Part shown: piece after piece, positions 1 through 9,483 of the stretch
Position numbering within the stretch: position 1 is the first letter of the stretch
Layout of the letters: each line of letters begins with the position of its first letter
Source of the DNA: Clostridia bacterium
Lineage (GTDB): Bacteria; Bacillota; Clostridia; TANB77; CAG-508
NCBI GenBank assembly: GCA_022791395.1
Contig: JAAVZA010000055.1
Coordinates: 1-53,986, forward strand
Length of the DNA: 53,986 nucleotides
Direction: 5' to 3'
Translations under genes and position numbers: made by a program
Notes under the pieces: generated by a model
Told to the model about the DNA's origin: nothing
The model's input: the letters and a program-made list of their open reading frames with translations, nothing else
Database searches by the model: none

Positions 1-1
1 A

Positions 2-1045
2 GCAGGAAATAATGCTGTAAATAGAATGGTTGAATCTGGAATAAGAGGAGTAGAATTTATTTCTGTAAATACAGACAAACAAGCATTACAAGAATCTAAA
101 GCAGGAAGTAAAATTCAAATAGGAGAAAAAATAACAAGAGGATTAGGAGCAGGTGCACATCCAGATATAGGAGCTCAATCATCAGAAGAAAATAAATCAG
201 AAATAACAGAAGTATTACGTGGTGCAGACATGGTATTCGTAACAGCTGGTATGGGAGGAGGAACAGGAACAGGTGCAGCCCCTATAGTAGCAGCTGCGGC
301 AAAAGAAATGGGAATATTAACAATAGGAGTTGTTACAAAACCATTTACATTTGAAGGTAAAAAAAGACTTTCACAAGCAGAACGTGGAATTGAAAGTTTA
401 AAAGGTAAAGTGGATACATTAGTTGTAATACCAAATGATAAACTATTACAAATAATAGATAGAAAAACCTCTATTGTAGATGCATTTAGAATGGCTGATG
501 ATGTTTTAAGACAAGGTGTACAAGGTATATCAGACTTAATTGCAGTACCAGGTCTTGTAAACTTAGATTTTGCAGATGTTAAAACAATAATGCTTAATAC
601 TGGTATGGCACATATGGGTATAGGTAGAGCATCAGGAGAAAATAGAGCAGAAGATGCTGCAAAACAAGCAATTCAAAGTCCATTACTAGAAACATCAATA
701 GAAGGAGCAAGAGGAGTTATCATTAATATTACTGGTGGATCAGAACTTGGATTACACGAAGTAAATACAGCAGCAGAATTAGTACAACGTAGTGTAGACC
801 CAGAAGCAAATATAATCTTTGGTGCAGTTATAGATGAAAATATGGGAGATGAAATCTCAATAACAGTTATTGCAACAGGATTTGAACAAGATTTTCCAAT
901 CTCAACAATAGGTGTAGCAGAAAAAGTAACAAAAGCTTGGGATAAAAAAATAAATTCAATTCCAACATCAACTGAAAGTTCATCAAACTCAAGTGATTTA
1001 GACATACCATCATTTTTAAGAAATAAAAAAGGATTAAATAAATAA
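2..1045 (+). CDS. ftsZ: Cell division protein FtsZ (5' end outside window)
   Basis: FtsZ is the tubulin-like GTPase that forms the cytokinetic ring. The frame is open to the left edge, where it reads the AGNNAVNRM stretch of the first GTP-binding loop, so only about 20-25 N-terminal residues are missing. The tubulin signature [10 protein letters not shown] and the C-terminal peptide DIPSFLR, which docks FtsA and other partners, are both present. The gene ends in a short linker and tail, as is usual for Clostridia. A hairpin terminator follows within 20 bases and the next cassette is convergent, so this is the end of its transcription unit. There is no frame break. Identification is certain. 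Confidence 0.98.
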   Translation, partial: AGNNAVNRMVESGIRGVEFISVNTDKQALQESKAGSKIQIGEKITRGLGAGAHPDIGAQSSEENKSEITEVLRGADMVFVTAGMGGGTGTGAAPIVAAAAKEMGILTIGVVTKPFTFEGKKRLSQAERGIESLKGKVDTLVVIPNDKLLQIIDRKTSIVDAFRMADDVLRQGVQGISDLIAVPGLVNLDFADVKTIMLNTGMAHMGIGRASGENRAEDAAKQAIQSPLLETSIEGARGVIINITGGSELGLHEVNTAAELVQRSVDPEANIIFGAVIDENMGDEISITVIATGFEQDFPISTIGVAEKVTKAWDKKINSIPTSTESSSNSSDLDIPSFLRNKKGLNK

Positions 1046-1063
1046 GATATGTAAAAAAGTTTT

Positions 1064-1106
1064 GGGTAGAAATAGTTTAGCGATTTCTACTCAAAATTTT
1101 TTTATA
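1064..1106 (+). terminator. Rho-independent terminator of ftsZ
   Basis: The stem GTAGAAAT pairs with ATTTCTAC around a 9-base loop and is followed by AAAATTTTTTTAT. It lies just after the ftsZ stop. Confidence 0.8.
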
Positions 1107-1116
1107 TATAAAAATG

Positions 1117-1141
1117 CCGGGGAACATACATTGTTCCCCGG
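1117..1141 (-). terminator. Terminator of the minus-strand repeat cassette
   Basis: A perfect 10-bp stem, CCGGGGAACA with TGTTCCCCGG around a 5-base loop, is followed on the minus strand by CATTTTTATAT. A second small hairpin, ACCGGC with GCCGGT, lies at 1146-1162. It closes the cassette that reads leftward from about 1605. Confidence 0.75.
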
Positions 1142-1181
1142 TTTCACCGGCTTTGCCGGTTACAATATTAAGTTGGTATTA

Positions 1182-1441
1182 CTAAATAAATCCAGAAAAA
1201 TACATCCGCATAGGGTTACCTCCTGACGCTTGTCTTCTGACGCCTACGCAACGGGGCAATTTCCCCAATGATTGACAGTTACAATTAACGCTAGAGAAAT
1301 CCAGAAAAATACATCCGCATAGGGTTACCTCCTGACGCTTGTCTTCTGACGCCTACGCAATGGGGCAATCTCCACATTATCAATAGTTGCAATTAACGCT
1401 AGAGAAATCCAGAAAAATACTTCCGCATATGGCTACCTCCT
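1182..1441 (-). repeat. Three tandem 108-109 bp units, each with AGGAGG and ATGCGG
   Basis: On the minus strand each unit begins with AGGAGG, then TAG or TAA, then an ATG CGG start. The ATGs lie at 1428, 1320 and 1211, spaced 108 and 109 bases. In the ATG frame each unit encodes nine residues: MRKYFSGFL (1399-1428), MRMYFSGFL (1291-1320) and MRMYFSGFI (1182-1211). In the frame of the upstream 37-codon gene the same DNA is open after the stop and encodes a hydrophobic stretch containing VFFWISLAL. There the copies differ by conservative changes (E/D, A/V, I/V), so which frame is coding is unclear. The units are far GC-richer than the flanks and every ATG frame has CGG at codon 2. No known element is recognised. 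Confidence 0.8.
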
Positions 1442-1546
1442 CAGGATCTTGAGGCGCTTGCCGCCAGCCACCGTGCCGCCGTTGCGCTGCTTATTGCCGC
1501 TGTTTTTCAAAAAATTGGATGTACAATGGTTTTGCTTCTTCCGCAT
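1433..1546 (-). CDS. Small basic protein of unknown function (37 aa), GC-rich cassette
   Basis: The frame starts at ATG with AGGAGG seven bases upstream and ends at TAG. The product is 37 residues, rich in Lys, Arg, Asn and Gly, with a GGTVAGGKRLKILRR tail. The AGG AGG codons of the last two arginines also form the Shine-Dalgarno sequence of the first 9-codon frame in the repeat that follows, so the two could be translationally coupled. Codon use is GC-rich (GGC, CGC, AAG) and quite unlike the native genes. Codon 2 is CGG; skipping its C gives a stop after 12 residues. A well-placed promoter and terminator make it a stand-alone cassette. I do not recognise the family. Confidence 0.5.
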   Translation of the reverse strand: MRKKQNHCTSNFLKNSGNKQRNGGTVAGGKRLKILRR

Positions 1547-1604
1547 AATTTAGTCCTCCTTAATCTAGAAGCGTTTTAGCTAGCACTATTGCTAACATAT
1601 TTTA

Positions 1605-1633
1605 AGTATAACACAATAATTTACAAAATGCAA
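1605..1633 (-). promoter_or_regulatory. Sigma-A promoter of the repeat cassette
   Basis: TTGCAT and TATACT are separated by 17 bases on the minus strand, about 60 bases upstream of the 37-codon gene. The element is in AT-rich, host-like sequence. Confidence 0.65.
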
Positions 1634-2040
1634 TACATAAATGAAATTATGTAAATAATTAACAAATTAAAACATTACAATTAATTCACAATTAGAACAT
1701 AAATTATATGTAAAATGTAAAAGGTACAAAGGAGGAAGATATAAATAAGCTATTAGTTAAAATTAGTATTTAATATAAATAAACATAGGAGGAATGCTGA
1801 AAAAGCTTAAATATAGGTGAAATATCCAAATATTAAATAATATTTAGAAGTGCTAAAAGTCGAATTTTGGCACTTCTTGTCAATGAAAAAATCTTTACAA
1901 AACAATAAAATAATATTATAATAATAACATATTAATTTCTAGAAAAGTTTCAAACTTTGTTTTGAAACATTCTAAAAAATTTAGATCTAAATTAAAATCC
2001 AAAAATTAAAAATTGAATATGTAGGAGTGTGGTGTAATGC
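1634..2040. other. AT-rich intergenic stretch with two inverted repeats
   Basis: No convincing gene is seen. A hairpin with stem AGAAGTGC/GCACTTCT lies at 1846-1877. An inverted repeat, GTTTCAAA with TTTGAAAC, lies near 1949-1970. Both precede the sortase-like gene and may be leader or operator elements. Many Clostridia carry spoIIGA and sigE after ftsZ; neither is here. Confidence 0.5.
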
Positions 2041-2598
2041 ATGAATTGTTGTGGCAAAAGATGTATTAGTATAGTAACACTTATTATTGCTGTTATTATA
2101 TTTATACAAACAAATTTCTTAACACTTATTATTTTTAACCTAAAAAATAATAGTGTGCAAATAAGCTCAAAGGTAGCTAAAGATAATATTAAAGAAAAAA
2201 ATTCTGAGGAAATTGAAGAAGAATGGAGGTTAATTATACCTAAAATAGATATGTCAGCAGAAATTAAAGAAGGTACTTCAGGAGAAGTTATAAATAATTA
2301 TGTTGGACATTTTAAAGAGACACCTAGAGACACTGGTAATATAGGGTTAATTGCAGCAAGTTCTGGCTATAAAGAAAATTATTTTGAAAAATTAGCAGAG
2401 TTAATCGAAGGAGATGTAATTATTTATATTAAAGGTGACTTAAAAAAAGAATATATAGTTAGTACTAATATAAAAATAAAAGAGACGGATTGGTCTTATT
2501 TAAGTTCAACAGAAGATAATAGACTTACTTTAATTACTGGAATATTAGAAGAACCAGAAAACAGAAGATGTGTACAAGCGATAGAAGTTAAAATCTAA
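2041..2598 (+). CDS. Sortase-fold protein lacking the catalytic His and Cys
   Basis: The 185-residue protein has one N-terminal membrane segment (about residues 8-33) and a sortase beta-barrel. The barrel is recognised from LIIPKIDMSAEI, the YVGHF strand, NYFEKLAELIEGDVIIY and the closing LTLITG strand. In active sortases the motifs are AGH and TLxTC; here they read AAS and LITG, so both the catalytic histidine and cysteine are replaced. The terminal arginine region (ENRRC) remains. It is probably not a transpeptidase; a binding or scaffold role is possible. The next gene, 53 bases away, is a secreted adhesin-like protein, suggesting joint work at the surface. The fold call is fairly secure and the function is not. 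Confidence 0.75.
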   Translation: MNCCGKRCISIVTLIIAVIIFIQTNFLTLIIFNLKNNSVQISSKVAKDNIKEKNSEEIEEEWRLIIPKIDMSAEIKEGTSGEVINNYVGHFKETPRDTGNIGLIAASSGYKENYFEKLAELIEGDVIIYIKGDLKKEYIVSTNIKIKETDWSYLSSTEDNRLTLITGILEEPENRRCVQAIEVKI

Positions 2599-2651
2599 CA
2601 AAAATGAAAATAGAAAGGATATAGTAAGTTTACTATATAAAGGTGTAAAAT

Positions 2652-4169
2652 ATGAAAATAAAATATAAAATAAAGCATAAAATAGTTAGTATATTAGCAA
2701 TTATTATTACAGTAATAAACATTTCAAGCATTAGTAGTGCAAGCTTAGTTGGAAAGGAAATTAAAATCAGTGCAACAGAATATAACAATATGCCATATTC
2801 ATATAATGAAGAAGAAAGAAAAATTGTATTAAGATTTACAGAGGAGAATATACCAGTATATGTTATGAAGAAAAATAATGTAATGACTTCATTTACAACA
2901 AGTGATATAGAATTTTATAATGATGAAAAAATAAAAAATATTTTGAAAAATGGATATGGATGTAAAACTTGGGAAGAATTAGGAAGCAATAATTTAGAAG
3001 AAGCATATATTGCAACACAAGAAGCAATATATATATCAAAAGAAGGAAGAAATATAGAAGATTATAAAATTATAGAGGGAGAAGAAGAAAGAGCAAATAG
3101 AATTTTAAATACTGCAAAAGACATATTAATAAATGCTTCTAAAGAAAAGCCTAGTACAATAAATATTACTACAAAGGCTACAAAGTGGAAAACTTACGAA
3201 GAAAATAATGATTATAAATATAAAGAATATCATATTGAATCAGGAAATACAATTCCTGGTGATATTACAATAGTAAAGGGAGAAGACGTTAAAATAGTAG
3301 ACAAATTAACCAATGAAATAAAAAATACTTTTAATGATGGAGATATATTTTATCTAATAGTACCAAAAGATATAGAGCAAGATATAAAACTTCAATTTAA
3401 TTATGAAATGAATGGAGCATATTTATACACCTATAGAAAAACAAATGCTTTAGAAGATCAATATCTATTTGCTGAAAAAACAGGACTTATTTCATCAGCT
3501 AGCTTTGCTGAAAAAGTTATAACAGAAGTTAATTTGGAAATATTAAATCAAGATAAAGAAACAAAACTACCTATAAAAGAAAATATGTTTTCTATAATTA
3601 AAGAAGATGGAACAGTAGTAAAAAGAGATTTAGTAACAAATGAAGAAGGGAAAATTAATACAAAAATTACTAAAGGAAAATACTACTTACAACAAACAAG
3701 TACAGTTGATGGATATAATATAAATAAAGCATTAATAGAAATTGATGTAGGAAATCAAGAAAATATTACTATAAAAGTAGAAAGTACAAAACCTGTTACA
3801 GAAGAATTTACTGTTTTAAATAAAGAAATAAATGTAACAGAAGAAAGTAAAAATGTAATCGAAAATAATATAACAGAAGTATCAAATATAACAACAACAA
3901 ACATTAACAAAAAAATAATAAATGAAACAAACGAAACTAATTTGCATAATGTAAACAATTTTATAAATACTATTAATAGAAAAAATGTAACAAATTTAAC
4001 AAAAGATAATATCTATAATAATTATATAGATGAAATATTTACACAAAATAAAGAACTTGAAGGAGAAAATGTCACATTACATATGACAAGAAAAGATTAC
4101 GCAAATTATATAGATATGATAATGTTAGATAGTGCAAAAGTTCCAATTTTACCAGTAGCAAGTAAATAA
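2652..4169 (+). CDS. Secreted protein with thioester-type and SpaA/Cna_B-like domains
   Basis: The 505-residue protein has a signal peptide (residues 1-30). A domain resembling surface thioester domains follows: NGYG at about 97-100, then ATQEAIYI matching the ATQxAIW motif that supplies the thioester glutamine. The cysteine usually found in a YCL context upstream appears as YVM, so the internal thioester probably cannot form. Residues about 293-380 form a SpaA/Cna_B-like beta domain (NQDKETKLPIKENMFSI). The C-terminal third is rich in Asn and Thr. There is no LPXTG signal or final membrane helix. It follows the degenerate sortase, so both partners appear to have lost classical chemistry. Confidence 0.65.
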   Translation: MKIKYKIKHKIVSILAIIITVINISSISSASLVGKEIKISATEYNNMPYSYNEEERKIVLRFTEENIPVYVMKKNNVMTSFTTSDIEFYNDEKIKNILKNGYGCKTWEELGSNNLEEAYIATQEAIYISKEGRNIEDYKIIEGEEERANRILNTAKDILINASKEKPSTINITTKATKWKTYEENNDYKYKEYHIESGNTIPGDITIVKGEDVKIVDKLTNEIKNTFNDGDIFYLIVPKDIEQDIKLQFNYEMNGAYLYTYRKTNALEDQYLFAEKTGLISSASFAEKVITEVNLEILNQDKETKLPIKENMFSIIKEDGTVVKRDLVTNEEGKINTKITKGKYYLQQTSTVDGYNINKALIEIDVGNQENITIKVESTKPVTEEFTVLNKEINVTEESKNVIENNITEVSNITTTNINKKIINETNETNLHNVNNFINTINRKNVTNLTKDNIYNNYIDEIFTQNKELEGENVTLHMTRKDYANYIDMIMLDSAKVPILPVASK

Positions 4170-4192
4170 TTATAAATTTGTATTCTAAGCAA

Positions 4193-4222
4193 TTGACAAC
4201 AAAAACAGTTTAAATATATAAT
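4193..4222 (+). promoter_or_regulatory. Sigma-A promoter for the CNNM/CorC-family gene
   Basis: TTGACA and TATAAT are separated by 18 bases, ending about 40 bases upstream of the start codon. Confidence 0.7.
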
Positions 4223-4264
4223 ATTTCTTGTAAACTATAGAATGAAAGGAAAATTTAAATTAAA

Positions 4265-5590
4265 ATGATATCACAGATTTTTATATTAGTTATATTGATA
4301 CTTTTAAATGCTTTTTTTGCAGCAAGTGAGATTGCATTTATTTCTTTAAATGATGCGAAGGTTGCAAAACAAGCTAAAAATGGAGATAAAAAAGCAAAAC
4401 AAATTTTAAAGATGCTTGAAAATCCAAGCAAATTTTTAGCGACAATACAAATAGGAATTACTCTTGCAGGTTTTCTATCTAGTGCGTTTGCATCAGATGC
4501 CTTTGCAAGTAAATTAGCGCCAATTTTAAATAATTTAATACCGCAAATTTCAATTTCTGTTTGGCAAAGCATATCAATTATAATTATTACTATGATATTA
4601 TCATTTTTTACATTAGTATTTGGAGAGCTTGTGCCTAAAAGACTTGCAATGAAAAGTTATGAAAAAATCGCATTTGCTACAATAGGAATTATAAGATTTA
4701 TTTATATAGTAACAGTACCTTTTGTAAAACTTCTAACTGCTTCCACCAATTTAGTATCAAAATTATTTGGTGTATCTGAAAAAGATGAAGAAGTAGTAAC
4801 AGAAGAAGAAATAAAGATGATGGTAGATGAAGGTGAAGAAAAAGGTTCTATTGAAGAAAACGAAAGAGAGCTTATAAACAATGTATTTGAATTTAACGAT
4901 ACTATAGCTTCAGAAATAATGACACATAGAACAGATATATATGCACTTAGTATAGATATGAATGTTAATGATTTAATAGAAGAATTAGATGAATATAGAT
5001 ATTCAAGAATTCCTGTATATAACGAGACAATAGATGAAATTAAAGGAATATTATATTTGAAAGATTTACTAAAATATGTAAAAAGCAAGAGAAATATTAA
5101 ATTAAAGAGTATAATAAAACCAGCATATTTTGTACCACGTTCAAAGCCAATAGATGAGTTATTTAAAGAATTACAAAAAAACAATAATCAAATAGCAATT
5201 GTTTTAGATGAGTACGGCGGAACAGCTGGTCTTATTACTATGGAAGATATTTTAGAAGAGCTAGTTGGAGATATATATGACGAATATGATGAAATAGAGA
5301 GTGAATATGAGAAAATAGACGAAGATACTTATTTTATTAGTGGTACTATGAATATTGATGATGTAAGTAAAATATTACAAGTAGAGATAGAAGAGGGAGA
5401 TTATGATACATTATCAGGATATTTACAAGAAAAATTAGGTAGAATACCGAAAGATGAAGAAAAGCCAATTATAGAAACAGAAAAAATCACATATAAAATA
5501 GAAGAATATGAAGATAAAAGAATTGTAAAAGTAAAAGCTTGTAAAAACCACAATGTTGATGAACAAAAAGAAAAAGAGGATAAAGAATAA
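4265..5590 (+). CDS. CNNM/HlyC-CorC family membrane protein
   Basis: The 441-residue protein has the standard order: a DUF21/CNNM membrane domain with about four hydrophobic segments (residues 1-165), a paired CBS module (about 200-325, with YRYSRIPVYNE and LDEYGGTAGLIT) and a C-terminal CorC/HlyC domain (about 340-425). Relatives are linked to magnesium or cobalt efflux and are often misnamed hemolysins. The CBS pair is expected to bind an adenine nucleotide. The length is typical and no residues are missing. A promoter lies just upstream and a terminator after the stop, so it is probably monocistronic. The exact ion transported cannot be read from sequence. Confidence 0.92.
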   Translation: MISQIFILVILILLNAFFAASEIAFISLNDAKVAKQAKNGDKKAKQILKMLENPSKFLATIQIGITLAGFLSSAFASDAFASKLAPILNNLIPQISISVWQSISIIIITMILSFFTLVFGELVPKRLAMKSYEKIAFATIGIIRFIYIVTVPFVKLLTASTNLVSKLFGVSEKDEEVVTEEEIKMMVDEGEEKGSIEENERELINNVFEFNDTIASEIMTHRTDIYALSIDMNVNDLIEELDEYRYSRIPVYNETIDEIKGILYLKDLLKYVKSKRNIKLKSIIKPAYFVPRSKPIDELFKELQKNNNQIAIVLDEYGGTAGLITMEDILEELVGDIYDEYDEIESEYEKIDEDTYFISGTMNIDDVSKILQVEIEEGDYDTLSGYLQEKLGRIPKDEEKPIIETEKITYKIEEYEDKRIVKVKACKNHNVDEQKEKEDKE

Positions 5591-5599
5591 ATATTGTAG

Positions 5600-5626
5600 G
5601 GTGGGCAAATATTGTCCACCTTTATA
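5600..5626 (+). terminator. Terminator after the CNNM/CorC gene
   Basis: GGTGGGCA pairs with TGTCCACC (one wobble) and is followed by TTTAT. Confidence 0.65.
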
Positions 5627-5704
5627 AAAATTATAATAAGATTATATATTATGATATAGAACGATAATTTGTAGTTAAAGAAATTAAAAAGGAGAAAATG
5701 TAAA

Positions 5705-7451
5705 ATGAAAAATATTCTAGACTTCGTAAAAAATAATAAATTAAAAATTTTAATATCAATTATAGTATTAATCGTAATAATTATAGGAGCATATAAAATA
5801 TTAGAATCAAAGAAAAAGGAATATGTAATTACAGAAGTATCTAAGTATAATTATTTTGTATTAAATAAAGATTCAAAATATGGCGTTATAGATACTATGG
5901 GTAAAATTATAGTAGAGCCAATATATGATAATGTAAAAATACCAAACCCAGAAAAAGCAGTATTTATATGTAGACAAGAGGACAAGCCTATAGCATTAAA
6001 CGATCTAAATGAAAAAATCTTTACTGAATACGAGGAAGTAAATGCTATTTCATTAAATGGAATAATAAGTAATATTCCATATGAAAAAACTGTACTTAAA
6101 TATAAGAAAAATGGAAAATATGGAATAATAGATTTTGAAGGAAGAAAAATAACGAATCCTATATATGAAGAAATAAAAGGCTTAGAAAATAAAGAAACGG
6201 AACTTTTAGTAAAACTTAATGGAAAATATGGAGTAATAAATGTAAAAGGTGCTAAATTAATTAAAGCAGAATATGACAATATTGTTGCAGATGGCTTTTA
6301 TACAGATAAAAACAAATATGGATTATCTGGATATATTGTAAGCAATAAAACTCGGGGAAGGATATAGATATGGATATATAAACCATAAATATGAAAAGAT
6401 TTTAAATGTAGAATACCATAGTATAGAAAGAATATTAGATTTAAAAAATGAAAAAGATACATATTTAATCGTTTCTAAAAATGGTAAATATGGAGTAATA
6501 AAAAATAATAAGATTTTAATAAATTATGCTTATCAAGGTATAGAATATGATAATAATAATTCTATTTTTGAATTAGAAAAAAATGATAAATATGGTGTTA
6601 GTGATTATAATGGAAAAATAATAATACCAATAGAATATATTGGAATAGAAATAAAAGGTATTTATATACAAGCATTTAAAAACGATCAAGAAATGATAAC
6701 CTATAATATGTTTGGAGAAAAGATGACAGACTTAAAATATACATCTATTTTAAAAACACAAAATGATAATTATAAAATAACTATTAATGAAGATGGATTT
6801 TATGGGCTTATTAATGCACAAAATGAAGAATTAATAGAAAATAAGTATAGCTATATTGAATATTTATTTGAAGATTATTTTATAGCTGCAAACAAAAATG
6901 GAAAATTAGGTGTTATCAATGCTAAAGAAGAAGTAAAAATAGATTTAAAATATGATGTATTGCAAAAGATTGATACTACAAATGTAATAGAGGCAAAGAT
7001 ATTAAAGGAAAAAATGTCTAATTTGTATTCAGCTAATTTAGATTTAATATATAGTGTAAAAAATGCAGTTATTTATAAAGAAAATAATTACTTAAGAATT
7101 TATTTACAAGATGAAGATAAATACTTGGATTTTAATGGAAAAGTATTAGAAAATAAAGAAGTATTTAAAAATAACACATTAATAGCTAGCAAAAAAGATA
7201 ATAAATGGGGATTTATAGATAGAGATGGAAATATAGTAGTAGAATACAACTATGATAAGGTTACAGAATTTAATGAATATGGTTTTGCAGGAATAAAAGT
7301 TAATAATAAATGGGGAGTAATAGCTTCTAACGGAAATATAGTTAAAGAACCTATTTATGAGAATTTTGATTTAAATTCAGATCCAGAATTTTTAGGGGAA
7401 TTTTATAAAGTATATTATGGATATGGAGAATATTATTATACTAATAAGTGA
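5705..7451 (+). CDS. WG-repeat protein with one CGG frameshift (581 aa after recoding)
   Basis: A short cytoplasmic start and one membrane helix (about residues 13-29) precede a long array of WG beta-repeats (KYGVI, WGFID, KWGVIA). WG repeats are common in Clostridia and probably mediate protein binding. In the first frame the protein ends at 6367, but the repeats continue without gap in the +1 frame to 7451. The switch falls at the in-frame codon CGG at 6353-6355, residue 217. Reading ACT, then CGGG as one unit, gives ...NKTGEGYRYGYIN.... Total length minus one base is divisible by three and the second half has no plausible start of its own. I annotate one gene, not two pseudogene halves. 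Confidence 0.85.
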
Positions 7452-7473
7452 TTTAAGAAAGGAAGGTTAATTA

Positions 7474-8721
7474 ATGTACAAAGAATATGGAATAAGTGAT
7501 GAATTATTAAAACTTGCAGAAGAAACTGAAAATGAAGTAAAAGAAGAATTTAAAAAGATTGATAAAGTGTGTGAATACAATAGTTTAAAAGTATTAAATG
7601 CTTTTAGAGAATTTAGTATTTCTGATATGCATTTTGGCTCAACAACAGGATATGGCTATGGAGACGTTGGGAGAGATACAATTGAAAAAGTTTTTGCAAA
7701 AGTTTTAGGAGCTGAAGATGCTTTAGTACGTGGACAATTTATCTCTGGAACACACGCACTGACAGTTGCATTATTTGCATTTTTGAGACCAGGAGATACT
7801 CTTATGAGTATTGCTGGTAAGCCATATGACACATTAGACTCTGTAATTGGAATAGAAGAAAATTCAAGTTCCTTAAAGGCATTTGGAATAAAATATGAGC
7901 AAATAGACTTAATTGATAATGAGTTTGATAAAACTGCTATTATTAATAGAGTTAAAGGTGGAAATGTAAAACTAATTGAAATACAACGTTCAAGAGGATA
8001 TTCATTAAGAAATAGTATAGGGATAGAAAAAGTAGAAGATATAATAAAAGAGATAAGAAAAGTAAATAAAGAAGCTATTATTATGATAGATAACTGTTAT
8101 TGTGAATTTGCCCAAACCAAGGAACCCTTAGAAGTGGGGGCAGATGTTATAGTTGGTTCCTTAATAAAAAATTTAGGTGGAGGAATTGCACCAAATGGAG
8201 CGTATATTGCAGGAAGAAAGGATTTAATAGAACTTGCTGCAGAACGTTTGACATCTCCAGGACTTGGTAAAGAAGTAGGACCAACATTAGGAATAAATAA
8301 ACCAATATTACAAGGACTATTTTTTGCACCAAGCGTGGTAGCAAGTAGTTTAAAAACAGCAGTATTTGCAAGTAGAATTCTAGAAAAACTAGGATATAAT
8401 CCATCACCAAAGTATAACGAAAAAAGAGCGGATATTGTTCAAACTATTAGCTTTGGTGAAAAAGAAGCATTAATTAAGTATTGTCAAGGAATTCAAATGG
8501 GTTCACCAGTAGATTCAAATTCTATACCAGAACCATGGGACATGCCTGGATATACTGACCAAGTAATAATGGCAGCAGGAGCCTTTACACAAGGTTCTTC
8601 AATAGAATTATCTTGTGATGCACCAATCAGACCACCATATGTAGCTTTTATGCAGGGTGGACTTACTTATGAATATGGAAAATTAGGAGTATTGAAAGCA
8701 ATTAGTAATATGGAGAAATAA
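7474..8721 (+). CDS. ynbB: Methionine gamma-lyase/aluminum-resistance family PLP protein (YnbB-like)
   Basis: This 415-residue fold-type I PLP enzyme belongs to the family long called aluminum resistance protein. It has the typical MHFGSTTGYGYGDVGRDT start, GQFISGTHAL cofactor pocket and a probable PLP lysine in GSLIKNLGGG. Relatives resemble cystathionine and methionine gamma-lyases, but the physiological substrate is unsettled. The start is supported by GGAAGG about ten bases upstream. The nucleosidase gene begins 16 bases after the stop, and MTA/SAH nucleosidase feeds methionine salvage, which fits a sulfur amino acid role. The family is certain and the reaction is inferred. Confidence 0.9.
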   Translation: MYKEYGISDELLKLAEETENEVKEEFKKIDKVCEYNSLKVLNAFREFSISDMHFGSTTGYGYGDVGRDTIEKVFAKVLGAEDALVRGQFISGTHALTVALFAFLRPGDTLMSIAGKPYDTLDSVIGIEENSSSLKAFGIKYEQIDLIDNEFDKTAIINRVKGGNVKLIEIQRSRGYSLRNSIGIEKVEDIIKEIRKVNKEAIIMIDNCYCEFAQTKEPLEVGADVIVGSLIKNLGGGIAPNGAYIAGRKDLIELAAERLTSPGLGKEVGPTLGINKPILQGLFFAPSVVASSLKTAVFASRILEKLGYNPSPKYNEKRADIVQTISFGEKEALIKYCQGIQMGSPVDSNSIPEPWDMPGYTDQVIMAAGAFTQGSSIELSCDAPIRPPYVAFMQGGLTYEYGKLGVLKAISNMEK

Positions 8722-8737
8722 TGAAAGGAATTACTTT

Positions 8738-9481
8738 ATGGATAATAAAAGACCAATTCTTTTGCAAGGTGCAATGGAAGTAGAAATAAGCTATTTTAAA
8801 GAAGTTATAACAGATTTAGAAGAAATTACAATTTATGGATATGAATTTTTTAAAGGAAATTTTGAAGGATATCCAATTATTGTTTCAAAAACCAAAGTAG
8901 GTTTAATAGAAGCAAGTATAGCTACATTTATTGGTATTACAAACTTTAATCCTATTTTAGTTATAAATCAAGGAACAGCAGGTGCATGTAATAAGACAAT
9001 GCATATAGGTGATATTGTTATAGGTGATAAATGCATAAATATAAATTCATTTATAACTAATGCTAGAGAAGAAAAGCAAGGAAGCATATCATTAGATTGG
9101 GAGTTATTAACTTTTAAAGATGGAAAAGATGAATTAATTGAACTAAATGCAAATGAAAAACTATGTAATATAGCAATAAAATGTAGTAATTCTTATAATG
9201 TAGGGAAAATTGTAACTGGAACAATTGGAAGTGGAGATGTTTGGGATAAAGAAGTAGACAGGATAAAATGGTTTAATGAAAAATATAATGTTTTGTGTGA
9301 AGAAATGGAAACTATAAGTGTATATACAGTATGTAAAAAATTAGATATATCTGTAATTGGAATTAGAGTTATATCAGATAATGAAATTTTAAAAGAGAGT
9401 TTTGATAGCAGTGTAACTTTAAAATTACAGAAGTTTATTATGGAGATATGTAAGGAATTAATAAAAGAAGTAAAGGAATAG
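8738..9481 (+). CDS. MTA/SAH nucleosidase-like phosphorylase-superfamily protein
   Basis: The 247-residue protein has the PNP/UDP phosphorylase fold. INQGTAGACN matches the glycine-rich nucleoside pocket, and CEEMETISVY matches the conserved MEMEG-type purine and ribose site. IRVISDNE carries the catalytic aspartate of the SDxA/SDN motif. MTA/SAH nucleosidases cleave methylthioadenosine and S-adenosylhomocysteine to adenine and a thioribose product. An extra loop (about residues 100-125) is longer than in MtnN itself, so the substrate may differ. It sits between two genes with tight spacing (16 and 2 bases), suggesting one operon from ynbB to the IMPACT protein. Confidence 0.8.
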   Translation: MDNKRPILLQGAMEVEISYFKEVITDLEEITIYGYEFFKGNFEGYPIIVSKTKVGLIEASIATFIGITNFNPILVINQGTAGACNKTMHIGDIVIGDKCININSFITNAREEKQGSISLDWELLTFKDGKDELIELNANEKLCNIAIKCSNSYNVGKIVTGTIGSGDVWDKEVDRIKWFNEKYNVLCEEMETISVYTVCKKLDISVIGIRVISDNEILKESFDSSVTLKLQKFIMEICKELIKEVKE

Positions 9482-9483
9482 TT

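Noticed and set aside
1182..1441. CRISPR array
   Set aside because: The 108-bp units are contiguous, with no short repeats separated by unique spacers, and only three copies.
1794..1820. Eight-codon frame MLKKLKYR after AGGAGG
   Set aside because: The binding site is only one base from the ATG and the frame ends after eight codons, with no homology.
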